From positions 310,001-374,000 of the forward strand of contig NZ_ADVG01000005.1 of assembly GCF_000178855.1 (NCBI RefSeq): a stretch of 64,000 bases of DNA. Direction: 5' to 3'. The notes under the pieces were generated by a model that was not told where the DNA came from, searched no databases, and saw only the letters and a program-made list of their open reading frames with translations. A program made the position numbers and the translations under genes. The stretch comes from Ktedonobacter racemifer DSM 44963 (GTDB lineage Bacteria; Chloroflexota; Ktedonobacteria; Ktedonobacterales; Ktedonobacteraceae). How positions within the stretch are numbered: the stretch's first letter is position 1; every line of letters begins with the position of its first letter. Below are positions 54,247-61,586 of this stretch, piece by piece.

Positions 54247-55518
54247 ATGCGGGCACGAGACGAGAACTCATGGCGAGCAAAGAAAAACACATGCCAAGGG
54301 GGGGTCGAAACGAGCGATGAAGTGATGAGGGAGAGTGGCGTGACCATCCCCCTCTGGCGGCTCTACCAGCACTTCTGGCTTCTGGTTTGTCTGTTCTTTC
54401 CTCTAGCTTCTTTGGTGCGCAAACCGGATGCCTGGCTTCGTCTCGCTGTGGGCAGCACGGCCCTGCTCTTTTTCGCGATCAGTTATACCTGGATCATGTG
54501 GCCTCATCCCGCGAGCCAGGGAGCGCGAACCCGTGGCCTATCTCGTCTGTCGGTGCTCCTCCTGGTTGCGCTCTGCCTCCAGGTCACCATGTTCAGCCTC
54601 CTTGATGACCCTGCCTGGCTCTGGCCCTTTCTTGGGGTGAGTGCCATGGTTGGAGTGGTGCTCCCTATGCGCCGTGCGGGGATGGTCGTCGTGCTCTTGA
54701 CGCTGTTGCCGCTCCTCATCACCATCTTCATCCATAGAGGCGTAGCGGGGATCGATTGGTGGTGGCTCATCGCGCTGATGCTGCTCGTGCGAGGACTGGG
54801 CCTGGATATGATTGGCGTGTCCCGCATGGGCAGCGCCATTCGAGAATTGCATACGGCGCGCCAAGCCCTCGCTCGCCTGAAAGTGGAGGAAGAGCGCCAG
54901 CGTTTGGCACGGGATTTGCATGATCTGCTGGGACAAACCCTCTCGGTGATTACCCTCAAGAGTGAACTGGCCCGTGGCCTGATCACGGAAGATCCCGCAC
55001 GCTGTGCTCAGGAACTCGCTGAGATTGAACAGGTCGGGCGTACGACGCTGCGAGAAGTCCGCAAGACCGTCGCAGGCTACCGGCAACCGCGACTTGCGAG
55101 CGAATTGGACGGGGCGCGACAACTGCTCGAAGCAGCGGGGATTGAGTCTTCCATCGAGGAGCTTGCTGGAGAGCTTCCCCAGCCGCTCGATGCAGTCCTG
55201 GCATGGACAGTGAGGGAAGGGGTCACCAACGTCATTCGTCACAGCCGGGCACGACACTGTCTGCTGCGGTTCGAGCGGGATCAGGGAGAGATTGGGGTGG
55301 AGATGCTCAACGACAGGTCAGGGACAGAAGATGCAGAAATGCAATGCATCGGCCAGAGGAGTGGGCTGCTTGGCCTGAGGGAACGGGTGAGTGGACTGGG
55401 AGGAACGATGGAGGCTGGTCCACTTCTGCTGGGAGGTGAGCCACATTTTCGCTTACGCGTGGAACTGCCAATGCAGCCCCAGGTGGAAGTGACAGCGATG
55501 CCGGAGGAACGATCATGA
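54247..55518 (+). CDS. NarL/DesK-class sensor histidine kinase
   Basis: 423 residues; ATG 54247 follows AAGGGA, and the upstream open frame is GC-rich shadow. About five hydrophobic spans occupy residues 35-180, followed by a coiled segment and the HisKA_3 dimerisation box ERQRLARDLHDLLGQTLSVI with phospho-acceptor His225. The ATPase part has EGVTNVIRHSRARHC (N box) and SGLLGLRERVSGLGGTMEAG (G box). It overlaps the response-regulator gene by four bases. The signal is unknown; the DesK-like architecture suggests membrane or envelope sensing. Confidence 0.9.
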   Translation: MRARDENSWRAKKNTCQGGVETSDEVMRESGVTIPLWRLYQHFWLLVCLFFPLASLVRKPDAWLRLAVGSTALLFFAISYTWIMWPHPASQGARTRGLSRLSVLLLVALCLQVTMFSLLDDPAWLWPFLGVSAMVGVVLPMRRAGMVVVLLTLLPLLITIFIHRGVAGIDWWWLIALMLLVRGLGLDMIGVSRMGSAIRELHTARQALARLKVEEERQRLARDLHDLLGQTLSVITLKSELARGLITEDPARCAQELAEIEQVGRTTLREVRKTVAGYRQPRLASELDGARQLLEAAGIESSIEELAGELPQPLDAVLAWTVREGVTNVIRHSRARHCLLRFERDQGEIGVEMLNDRSGTEDAEMQCIGQRSGLLGLRERVSGLGGTMEAGPLLLGGEPHFRLRVELPMQPQVEVTAMPEERS

Positions 55519-56120
55519 TCCGTGTACTGTTGGCAGAAGATCAGGCGATGGTACGTGGGGCACTGGCGGCGTTACTGAGTCGAGAAACAGATATCGAGGT
55601 CGTCGCGGAAGTGGCACGGGGCGATACCGTCGTCGAAGCAGCTCTGACCTCTCGCCCGGACGTGGCGCTGCTGGATATTGAAATGCCTGGGGGAGGCGGA
55701 CTCGAAGCTTCCCACGCATTGCGCACGGCGTTGCCATCATGCCGCGCGGTGATCCTGACCACCTTTGGGCGCAGCGGCTATCTGCGCCGGGCGATGGAGA
55801 GCGGGGCCGTCGGCTTTCTGCTCAAAGATGCCCCAGCCTCAGAACTCGCTTCCGCTCTGCGGCGTGTGATGCACGGGGAACGAGTCGTTGATCCCGAACT
55901 GGCCTTGCTGGCGCTTTCGGAGGGAAACAATCCCCTGACCCATCGAGAGCGGGAGGTGCTCGTTGCCGCTCTCCCTGGCCTCAGTCATGCGGAGATCGCC
56001 ACCCGCCTTGCTTTGTCCGAAGGGACGGTACGCAATCACCTTTCTGCGGCCATGCAGAAATTGGGGGCGCACAATCGGATGGAGGCGGCACGCCTGGCTG
56101 AACAAAAGGGATGGTTGTGA
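55515..56120 (+). CDS. NarL-type response regulator
   Basis: 201 residues, ATG 55515 overlapping the kinase stop, with GGAGGAA upstream. The receiver domain has Asp54 in LLDIEMPGG as phosphorylation site, acidic residues near the N-terminus (AEDQAMV) and Lys in FLLKDAP. The C-terminal LuxR helix-turn-helix is LTHREREVLVAALPGLSHAE, then IATRLALSEGTVRNHLSAAM. Cognate of the upstream kinase. Targets unknown; the DoxX-like gene or its neighbours are candidates. Confidence 0.94.
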   Translation: MIRVLLAEDQAMVRGALAALLSRETDIEVVAEVARGDTVVEAALTSRPDVALLDIEMPGGGGLEASHALRTALPSCRAVILTTFGRSGYLRRAMESGAVGFLLKDAPASELASALRRVMHGERVVDPELALLALSEGNNPLTHREREVLVAALPGLSHAEIATRLALSEGTVRNHLSAAMQKLGAHNRMEAARLAEQKGWL

Positions 56121-56166
56121 TCCTGTTTCTCTCATTCCCTCGCTTTGGGTAAAGGCAAACGTTGTC

Positions 56167-56793
56167 TTAGCGAAAGGCACAACAGAAACGTGCTGCCGCT
56201 TCAAATGTTCCAAAAGCCACGCATGGGATAGTATCGTTGCTTGATATCACGATGATCTTGTTCCAACCGGTTATTGAGATACTTATTCGTTCGATGCTGG
56301 ACATGGTTGCCCATCGTCTCGTGTATAGCACGCGGATAGGAACGATGCCCATCAGTCGTCACTTGGTCGGGAGCATGACCAACCACAGCAACTGCCTGCT
56401 TGAAAAACCACTTCGCCACCTCCATGTTCCGCTTCTCGCTCAACATGGAATCAACGAGATTGTCCTCATGGTCGATCGCCTGATACAAATAGCACCACTT
56501 CCCATGCACTTTCAGGTAGGTTTCATCGATGTGCCAGGAGATCCCTGCTTGTCCACGTCGCCTTGCTCGTAACTGTTCCGCTATCAAGGGAGCGAACTGC
56601 ATTTCCCAGTCTCGGATAGTTTCGTGCGTGAACGAAAAGCCACGCTCGAGAAACATCTCCGCCACATCACGCAGACTCAGTTTCGTTCGTTGAAAACATG
56701 TTGGCATTTGAGACAGAAGAAGGTTGCATACCCAAGTTTCGTTTTCTTTGCTCGCTCCTTGGTGCTCGTGGCAGTACAATGAGGGCAGTTCAT
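56167..56793 (-). pseudogene. second IS6-family transposase, two frameshifts
   Basis: ATG 56793 starts MNCPHCTATSTKERAKKTKL with a zinc-finger CPHC ... CLKC, then shifts frame near 56686 into LSLRDVAEMFLERGFSFTHE. The DDE region is intact there: WHIDETYLKVHGKW, VTTDGHRSYPRA and NRLEQDHRDIKQR. A T insertion near 56210 shifts the end, where FEAAARFCCAFR should follow. At least two indels make it inactive. It is a different lineage from the copy at 49.3-52.8 kb, which lacks the zinc finger. Confidence 0.8.
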
Positions 56794-56914
56794 GAGTTAC
56801 GTTCCTCGTTCCGTCAGAGTGCTGAGATCAGCATACCAGAAAGATAACCCCTGTGCCAAGATTGTGTTTGAGTTCTGACAGAACCAAGGTTCGCGAGAGG
56901 TTCTCAACCGAGCA

Positions 56915-57427
56915 CTATTTACCAGCCTCTGCCTGACCATCCAGCCACGTTTTCAGATCTGGTGCGTGCTCTCGATAATGCTCATACGCATTCCCGACAA
57001 GCCCTTCCCACAGCGGTCGTCCCACCCAAAACGAATGCAGCCGTCCGCCCAATCCATCGGTGCTATTAAATTCTTCGTTGGAGAGCGCCTGTATTGCTTC
57101 TATAAGTTGCTGGTATGTCCGCCGAGAGAAAGCCAGCGTGTCAGTGAGCGTCCGCCTGCGCTGCTGCTCATATAATCTCGCATTTCGCTCATCGTCGCTC
57201 AACCCCGTCAACTCCGGGTCCCACTCTGGCTGCTCGCCTCGCAGTGCGCGTTGGATCTCATTTGCGGTCCATTCTTCATACACTGCGATATGTGCAATGA
57301 CATCCTTTAGTGACCATTTCCCGGCGAAACCCGGTCGCGTCATTCGCTCCTCGTCGATCTGCGCCACCTGTGCATCCCATTGTGCGCGTTCACCGTGCAG
57401 CGTATCAAGAAACGCCTGCTTATCCAT
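56915..57427 (-). CDS. DinB/ClbS-like four-helix protein
   Basis: 170 residues; ATG 57427 with AAAGGAG upstream. The fold starts DKQAFLDTLHGERAQWDAQV, then WSLKDVIAHIAVYEEWT, with a His after the first long helix. The last helix has NAYEHYREHAPDLKTWL, whose two His could complete a metal or ligand site. This is the pattern of DfsB/ClbS-type DinB proteins; ClbS itself protects against the genotoxin colibactin. The role here is unknown. Monocistronic. Confidence 0.82.
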   Translation of the reverse strand: MDKQAFLDTLHGERAQWDAQVAQIDEERMTRPGFAGKWSLKDVIAHIAVYEEWTANEIQRALRGEQPEWDPELTGLSDDERNARLYEQQRRRTLTDTLAFSRRTYQQLIEAIQALSNEEFNSTDGLGGRLHSFWVGRPLWEGLVGNAYEHYREHAPDLKTWLDGQAEAGK

Positions 57428-57603
57428 GGTCGTCTCCTTTCACGAATCGCTCAAATTCTACACATTTTTCCTCGCTGTCTCATTTGAGATTACCACAAAA
57501 AACGGATAGAACTTGCCCTGATTGTTGTTTGAATAACTTTTCATATCAACGCGAAAAGAGGCTTGTTGCCTGGATTCTGCCTCACGCAAAACAACTTGCC
57601 GCA
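57428..57603. other. intergenic upstream of the DinB-like gene
   Basis: About 175 bases without a recognised gene; the DinB-like promoter should lie here on the minus strand but no convincing box was found. Confidence 0.3.
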
Positions 57604-57795
57604 CCCCCTGGCTAAAGCCCTGCCTCCTATACACATTTAACAAAGTGATTTTGCCACTTGGCTGAAAAAGCTGTCTTGGAAAGAAGAGCTGACAAACAGA
57701 GATGTGAAAGCTCAAGCTTCCCGTCCCGCATCTGATGCTCGCTCCCTTTTGCCAATGTTAAATGTGTATAGGAGGCAGGGCTTTAGCCAGGGGGA
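57604..57795. repeat. MITE with perfect 37-bp inverted repeats
   Basis: The left arm (ending at 57641) and right arm (57757-57793) are perfectly complementary over 37 bases, beginning CCCTGGCTAAAGCCCTGCC. The 115-bp interior has no ORF. Structure and size fit a non-autonomous miniature transposable element; the arm sequence resembles the GGCTTTAGCC-type ends of the IS605 elements in this window. Confidence 0.75.
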
Positions 57796-58037
57796 GGAAA
57801 GAGGTCAACGTTGATGACTTTCTCATCATTAAGCGCAGCTTATCGATGGATATCAATGACAGTAAGCACGACGAGTAAGTAGGTTTTGAGACGAAGCATG
57901 ATTCATTGTCTAGGAAAACCGCTTCACATCTGGTATCCTCTTCTAGAAATTGTAAATAGTGTTCTTTATCTCGGAGAGAGTCGCCTGTATTCTCTCGATG
58001 GAAGTATATTTGGCATTGCCACCAAAGGTGAAAAAAT
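57796..58037. other. intergenic, no gene recognised
   Basis: About 240 bases between the MITE and the next gene. No clear promoter; the ribosome-binding site AAAGGTG is at about 58026. Confidence 0.35.
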
Positions 58038-58826
58038 ATGACGGGATACGACTGGACCTGTCAGGCATGTGGGAACAAAGAACCTGGCGTCCGCTTCCCT
58101 GTTCTTGAAAAGCTGCCAGACGGTGAGCAGAGGCAAATCATGATCTGTGAAAACTGTGAGCCGCAGTTTGAGAGAGTAATGTATCTGCTTCGGCGGTTTG
58201 ATGGGCAACTCTTTCCCATAGAAGAGGGAAAAGCACCACTTCCACAATGGAGAAATGATGCCCCTCTGCACTATACACACAATCATATCATCTACTATAT
58301 GCTAGAGCAAAAAATAGCTGGTCTTGATGAACAAGAACGTTCCATCTATCTCAGAGAACATGCCGTTGATTCTGCGCGGCTCCCCCTTGACGATTTTCCT
58401 CTCGTCGAGGACTTTGAAGTGAGCTTAGAGACAGTGGTCGCCAGGCACAATATGCAGAAAATGCTGGTTCCATACTTTACGGCTCGTCTCTACAGTCCAT
58501 CTCACGGGTCCCTTGGCAGCTTTTCAGGACGTATCCAATCTGATTACATGTGTCGCTCTGATTTTGTGATCCCCCATGGCGATTTTACGCTTCCCTACTA
58601 TGACCTGGAGCAAGGAGTTGATCTCCTCATCATGGAAGATGATCGATTTGTCTATGTTCTCTCTGGCGATTGGGAAAACCATAATTCTGGTCAACTCTAT
58701 GTGTGGCAAAGAATAGAAAATTATTACGACAGCTGGGTAAAAATAAAGAGAGAAGCTTACTATAGTGCATGGGAGAACGCTATTCTACAGAGCCGTGCGT
58801 TTCATGGGAAAGAGGGCTCATGTTGA
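58038..58826 (+). CDS. hypothetical protein with N-terminal zinc finger
   Basis: 262 residues, ATG 58038 with AAAGGTG upstream. An N-terminal zinc ribbon has CQACGNKEPG and ICENCEPQF (CxxC pairs about 30 residues apart), followed by an acidic, Tyr-rich body (LYSPSHGSLGSFSGRIQSDY, then FVIPHGDFTLPYYDLEQGVD) and a C-terminal VYVLSGDWENHNSG. No family recognised. AT-richer than its neighbours. It ends in a hairpin and is not coupled to the transporter that follows. Confidence 0.7.
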   Translation: MTGYDWTCQACGNKEPGVRFPVLEKLPDGEQRQIMICENCEPQFERVMYLLRRFDGQLFPIEEGKAPLPQWRNDAPLHYTHNHIIYYMLEQKIAGLDEQERSIYLREHAVDSARLPLDDFPLVEDFEVSLETVVARHNMQKMLVPYFTARLYSPSHGSLGSFSGRIQSDYMCRSDFVIPHGDFTLPYYDLEQGVDLLIMEDDRFVYVLSGDWENHNSGQLYVWQRIENYYDSWVKIKREAYYSAWENAILQSRAFHGKEGSC

Positions 58827-58864
58827 AGAGGCACAAAAGCCACCTGGTTCTGTGCCTCTTCAAC
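58824..58864 (+). terminator. hairpin overlapping the stop codon
   Basis: Thirteen-bp stem TTGAAGAGGCACA/TGTGCCTCTTCAA (58824-58836 and 58852-58864) with a 15-nt loop. No T-run follows. It may reduce read-through into the transporter gene. Confidence 0.5.
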
Positions 58865-58900
58865 ACGATCGCTCGCTTTCATTAAAAGGAGAATCCCAGA

Positions 58901-59917
58901 GTGACCCCACTGATACGAAAGAACGTGCCCATACGAGCCTATAGTGCCCTGCTCCTCTCAGCCATATGTTGGGGATTGGCTCCAGTCGCAACGCGCTATT
59001 TACTCATTGCTTTCACACCACTGCAACTTGTCTTCGTACGTTTTGTTCTTGCAGCGCTTTTCTTCCTCCCCTTGCTTACGTCCTTGCGCCATTTCCAGTG
59101 GAGTATGAAAAAGGTCTCCTGGATCATATTTTGTGGGATGACTGGAGTTCTCGGCTACAACGTTCCTGTCGCCTATGGCTTGCGCATCATTCCTTCTAGT
59201 CTTGCAGGTTTGCTTATTGCAACGGAGCCAATCTGGATTCTCCTCATTGCTGCCATCGTACTCCGTGAAAAAATCGCGTGGACAGCGGTGATTGGGCTCC
59301 TCTTCTCCCTCCTTGGAATAACCGTCCTCTTCGGCCAAGCATATGTTGACGCAATCTGGAACATGCAAAATGTTCCAGGCGCCCTGCTCATAGTGCTCGC
59401 GGCGTTCATGTGGTCGATCTATACGCTCTCAGTACGTCGGCTAAGCAAAGAAGTAGGGGCACGGACAGCTACTGCTCTCACAATGATTGTTGGGACAGTT
59501 CCCCTCCTCACATCGTGGGATACTCACATCTGGACGATTCTCAGCCAGGTGAGTGGAACAGCCTGGCTCGCTCTTGCACTCTTAATACTGGGAAGCACGG
59601 TAGCTGCAACGATCCTCTGGAACTATGGCGTTGCCTATACAACAAGCTCGCAAGCAAGTCTCTTTCTCTACCTGATCCCATTCATCAGTATCATCGGGGG
59701 AACGATCTTTCTTCATGAGCACACAAGTATCCTCTCGCTGTTCAGCGGACTCCTCATTCTTGGAGGAATAGCACTCGCTCAATTTGCCCATCCTGGAGCA
59801 ACAAAAAAAGAGATGTCAACAGAAAATCCCTCGCCCTCAAATAGTGGAACAGGAATCGCAACAAGACCTTGTGCCAGAAAAAAGAGCCTGAATTCTTCAG
59901 AACACCTTTCCGTCTGA
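58901..59917 (+). CDS. EamA/DMT-family transporter
   Basis: 338 residues; GTG 58901 preceded by AAAGGAG. Ten hydrophobic spans in two five-helix EamA repeats, starting SALLLSAICWGLAPVATRYL and FVRFVLAALFFLPLL, then a second repeat from about residue 155 (VPGALLIVLAAFMWSIYTLS). The C-terminal tail is hydrophilic. Members export amino acids or other metabolites across the cytoplasmic membrane; the substrate cannot be read from sequence. The next 60 bases before IS5 hold a GTTGGGGA/TCCCCCAAC hairpin. Confidence 0.9.
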   Translation: MTPLIRKNVPIRAYSALLLSAICWGLAPVATRYLLIAFTPLQLVFVRFVLAALFFLPLLTSLRHFQWSMKKVSWIIFCGMTGVLGYNVPVAYGLRIIPSSLAGLLIATEPIWILLIAAIVLREKIAWTAVIGLLFSLLGITVLFGQAYVDAIWNMQNVPGALLIVLAAFMWSIYTLSVRRLSKEVGARTATALTMIVGTVPLLTSWDTHIWTILSQVSGTAWLALALLILGSTVAATILWNYGVAYTTSSQASLFLYLIPFISIIGGTIFLHEHTSILSLFSGLLILGGIALAQFAHPGATKKEMSTENPSPSNSGTGIATRPCARKKSLNSSEHLSV

Positions 59918-60072
59918 GAAGGTGTAAAATAGTTGGGGATACTTGGTAGAGCAACTCTCCCCCAACCAGCACTAGAGACTGTATGTAAAGCGGTAAAATT
60001 GAAAGGGAGAGGAGTGTCAAAGAAACTGAGCAGGGACGTTTATCTCAAGCAGGAGGACTTCCATGAGATGGC

Positions 60073-60444
60073 GTGCCTATCCCGCGCGATATGAGTGATG
60101 AGGAATGGGCAATCTTGGAACCCTTGATCCCGCCCGCCAGGCTAGGTGGACGACCACGAGCGGTGAACATGAGGGAAATCGTGAATGCGATTCTGTATAT
60201 CTTGAGAAGCGGTTGCCAATGGCGCATGCTTCCTCGTGAGTTCCCGCCCTGGTCAACCGTCTGGACCTACTTCCGTACGTGGTGCAGGAACGGGAGTTGG
60301 GAAAGGATGCATACTGTTCTGAGAGAGGCGCAAAGGAAACAGCAAGGGCGAGAACCTCCCCCCAGTGCCGCCATTCTCGACAGTCAAACGGTCAAGACGA
60401 GTCAAAAAGGGGGGCCCGTGGCTATGATGGCGGCAAGAAAATAA
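60073..60444 (+). CDS. IS5 transposase OrfA
   Basis: First ORF of an IS427-type two-frame transposase, GTG 60073 or ATG 60091. It carries the DUF4096 N-terminal domain (DMSDEEWAILEPLIPPARLG, then RSGCQWRMLPREFPPWSTVW) and the first catalytic Asp region AAILDSQTVKTS. At AAAAAGGGGGG (about 60403-60413) a -1 shift would enter OrfB. Without the shift it stops at 60444. Confidence 0.88.
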   Translation: MPIPRDMSDEEWAILEPLIPPARLGGRPRAVNMREIVNAILYILRSGCQWRMLPREFPPWSTVWTYFRTWCRNGSWERMHTVLREAQRKQQGREPPPSAAILDSQTVKTSQKGGPVAMMAARK

Positions 60445-60935
60445 ACGGGCGAAAACGTCAGGTTCTCGTTGATACGTTGGGATTGATCCTGCATCTGAAG
60501 GTTCATACGGCAGATGTGCAAGATCGAGCAGCGGTTGCGTTCCTACAGGGGGTTCAAGCTCGCTATCCTCGCCTCGAGCACGTCTGGGTTGACCAAGGCT
60601 ACACGGGAAGTGGGAAAACCTGGATGGAAGAGCATTTGGGGTGGAGCGTTACCGTCGTCCAACATCCCCCTCGTTCCCGAGGAGAGTGGGTTCCCATAGG
60701 CGACATCAATGATCTGGCTCATCTACGCTTTGAGTGGCGACGACTTCCTCCTTTGCATACCGGTTTCCGAGGAGTCCTTCCGCGCCGCTGGGTGGTCGAA
60801 CGGACCTTTGCTTGGCTCACCTTCTGCCGTCGGCTCTGCAAGGACTACGAGTTCTTGCCAGAAAGCAGCGAAAGTTGGATTTACGCGTCTCAGATCCGCT
60901 TGCTTCTGCGTCGCCTAGCGAGAGCCCCATCTTGA
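60279..60935 (+). CDS. IS5 transposase OrfB (catalytic C-terminal part)
   Basis: Only the part after about 60410 is genuine coding in this frame: GYDGGKKINGRKRQVLVDTL, the second Asp in HVWVDQGYTG and Glu in PRRWVVERTFAWLTFCRR, the DDE triad of IS5. It has no good start codon of its own, so it is made by frameshifting from OrfA. The upstream part of the frame to 60279 is shadow. Intact. Confidence 0.88.
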   Translation: MVQERELGKDAYCSERGAKETARARTSPQCRHSRQSNGQDESKRGARGYDGGKKINGRKRQVLVDTLGLILHLKVHTADVQDRAAVAFLQGVQARYPRLEHVWVDQGYTGSGKTWMEEHLGWSVTVVQHPPRSRGEWVPIGDINDLAHLRFEWRRLPPLHTGFRGVLPRRWVVERTFAWLTFCRRLCKDYEFLPESSESWIYASQIRLLLRRLARAPS

Positions 60936-60957
60936 AGCCTTTACATACAGTCTCTAG

Positions 60958-61586
60958 CAACAACCTGAACCATGAAGCCCAAGCCCTCATGGAACGGAAG
61001 TACGATAAACTACTAGCAGCTTGTCGGAGAGAACGGAGCAGCGGTCACGCGAGTTGCTCAGACCATGCACGCGTTCTTCATGACATGGGCAGGAGTGATT
61101 CAATGGAGCCGACTCACATGCAGAACATCGTCGGTGATGCTGTGCTATTCGAGTTGGAAGAATGCCGTTGCTCCTGTGCTACGCCCAAGATAAGGTCCAG
61201 AACCGAAACCGGCTCTGGCCCAATTTAGGTGAATGATGAGCTTATCTTTCTGGCTTCTACTATTTTTCAAGCTCGGATTCATGACATCGGCGAGCTTATT
61301 GAAGACCTTATCACCTAAATTGAGCCAGAGCCGCTTAATGTCAAAGTTTACACTGTTCTAGCACAGTGTTCAGTTCTGTTCCCAAGTTGACAATACCAGT
61401 AAGCGGCTTGAGCAAAGAAGGGCAACCAACCAGCTATTCAAACCAGTAGGTTGCTATGAAACACCTTCTCAGGCCCATTCGTTCGTTTTGCACCGGATAC
61501 TCGTACTACATTCTTCTCAGCCCTCGGCCCGTTTGCTGGCAGCTTGTGTTCACGGCAGGTGGCACACGAGGGTGGTGCCCCAACCC
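60958..61586. other. intergenic region with a long inverted repeat
   Basis: About 630 bases without a gene. It contains a 23-bp inverted repeat (61210-61232 and 61311-61333), described separately. Other frames are not family-like. Confidence 0.4.
61210..61333. repeat. 23-bp inverted repeat, 124-bp MITE-like unit
   Basis: Arms CGGCTCTGGCCCAATTTAGG (61210 side) and its complement near 61311-61333 match at 22 of 23 bases, separated by 78 bases. No ORF. It may be a small mobile element or a structured RNA. Confidence 0.5.

Larger units (their letters stand above)
59976..60953 (+). mobile_element. intact IS5-family element (IS427-like)
   Basis: 978-bp element with terminal repeats AGACTGTATGTAAAG and its complement, flanked by CTAG target duplications (59972-59975 and 60954-60957). 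It encodes two overlapping ORFs joined by a frameshift site. Everything needed for transposition appears present. Confidence 0.9.
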
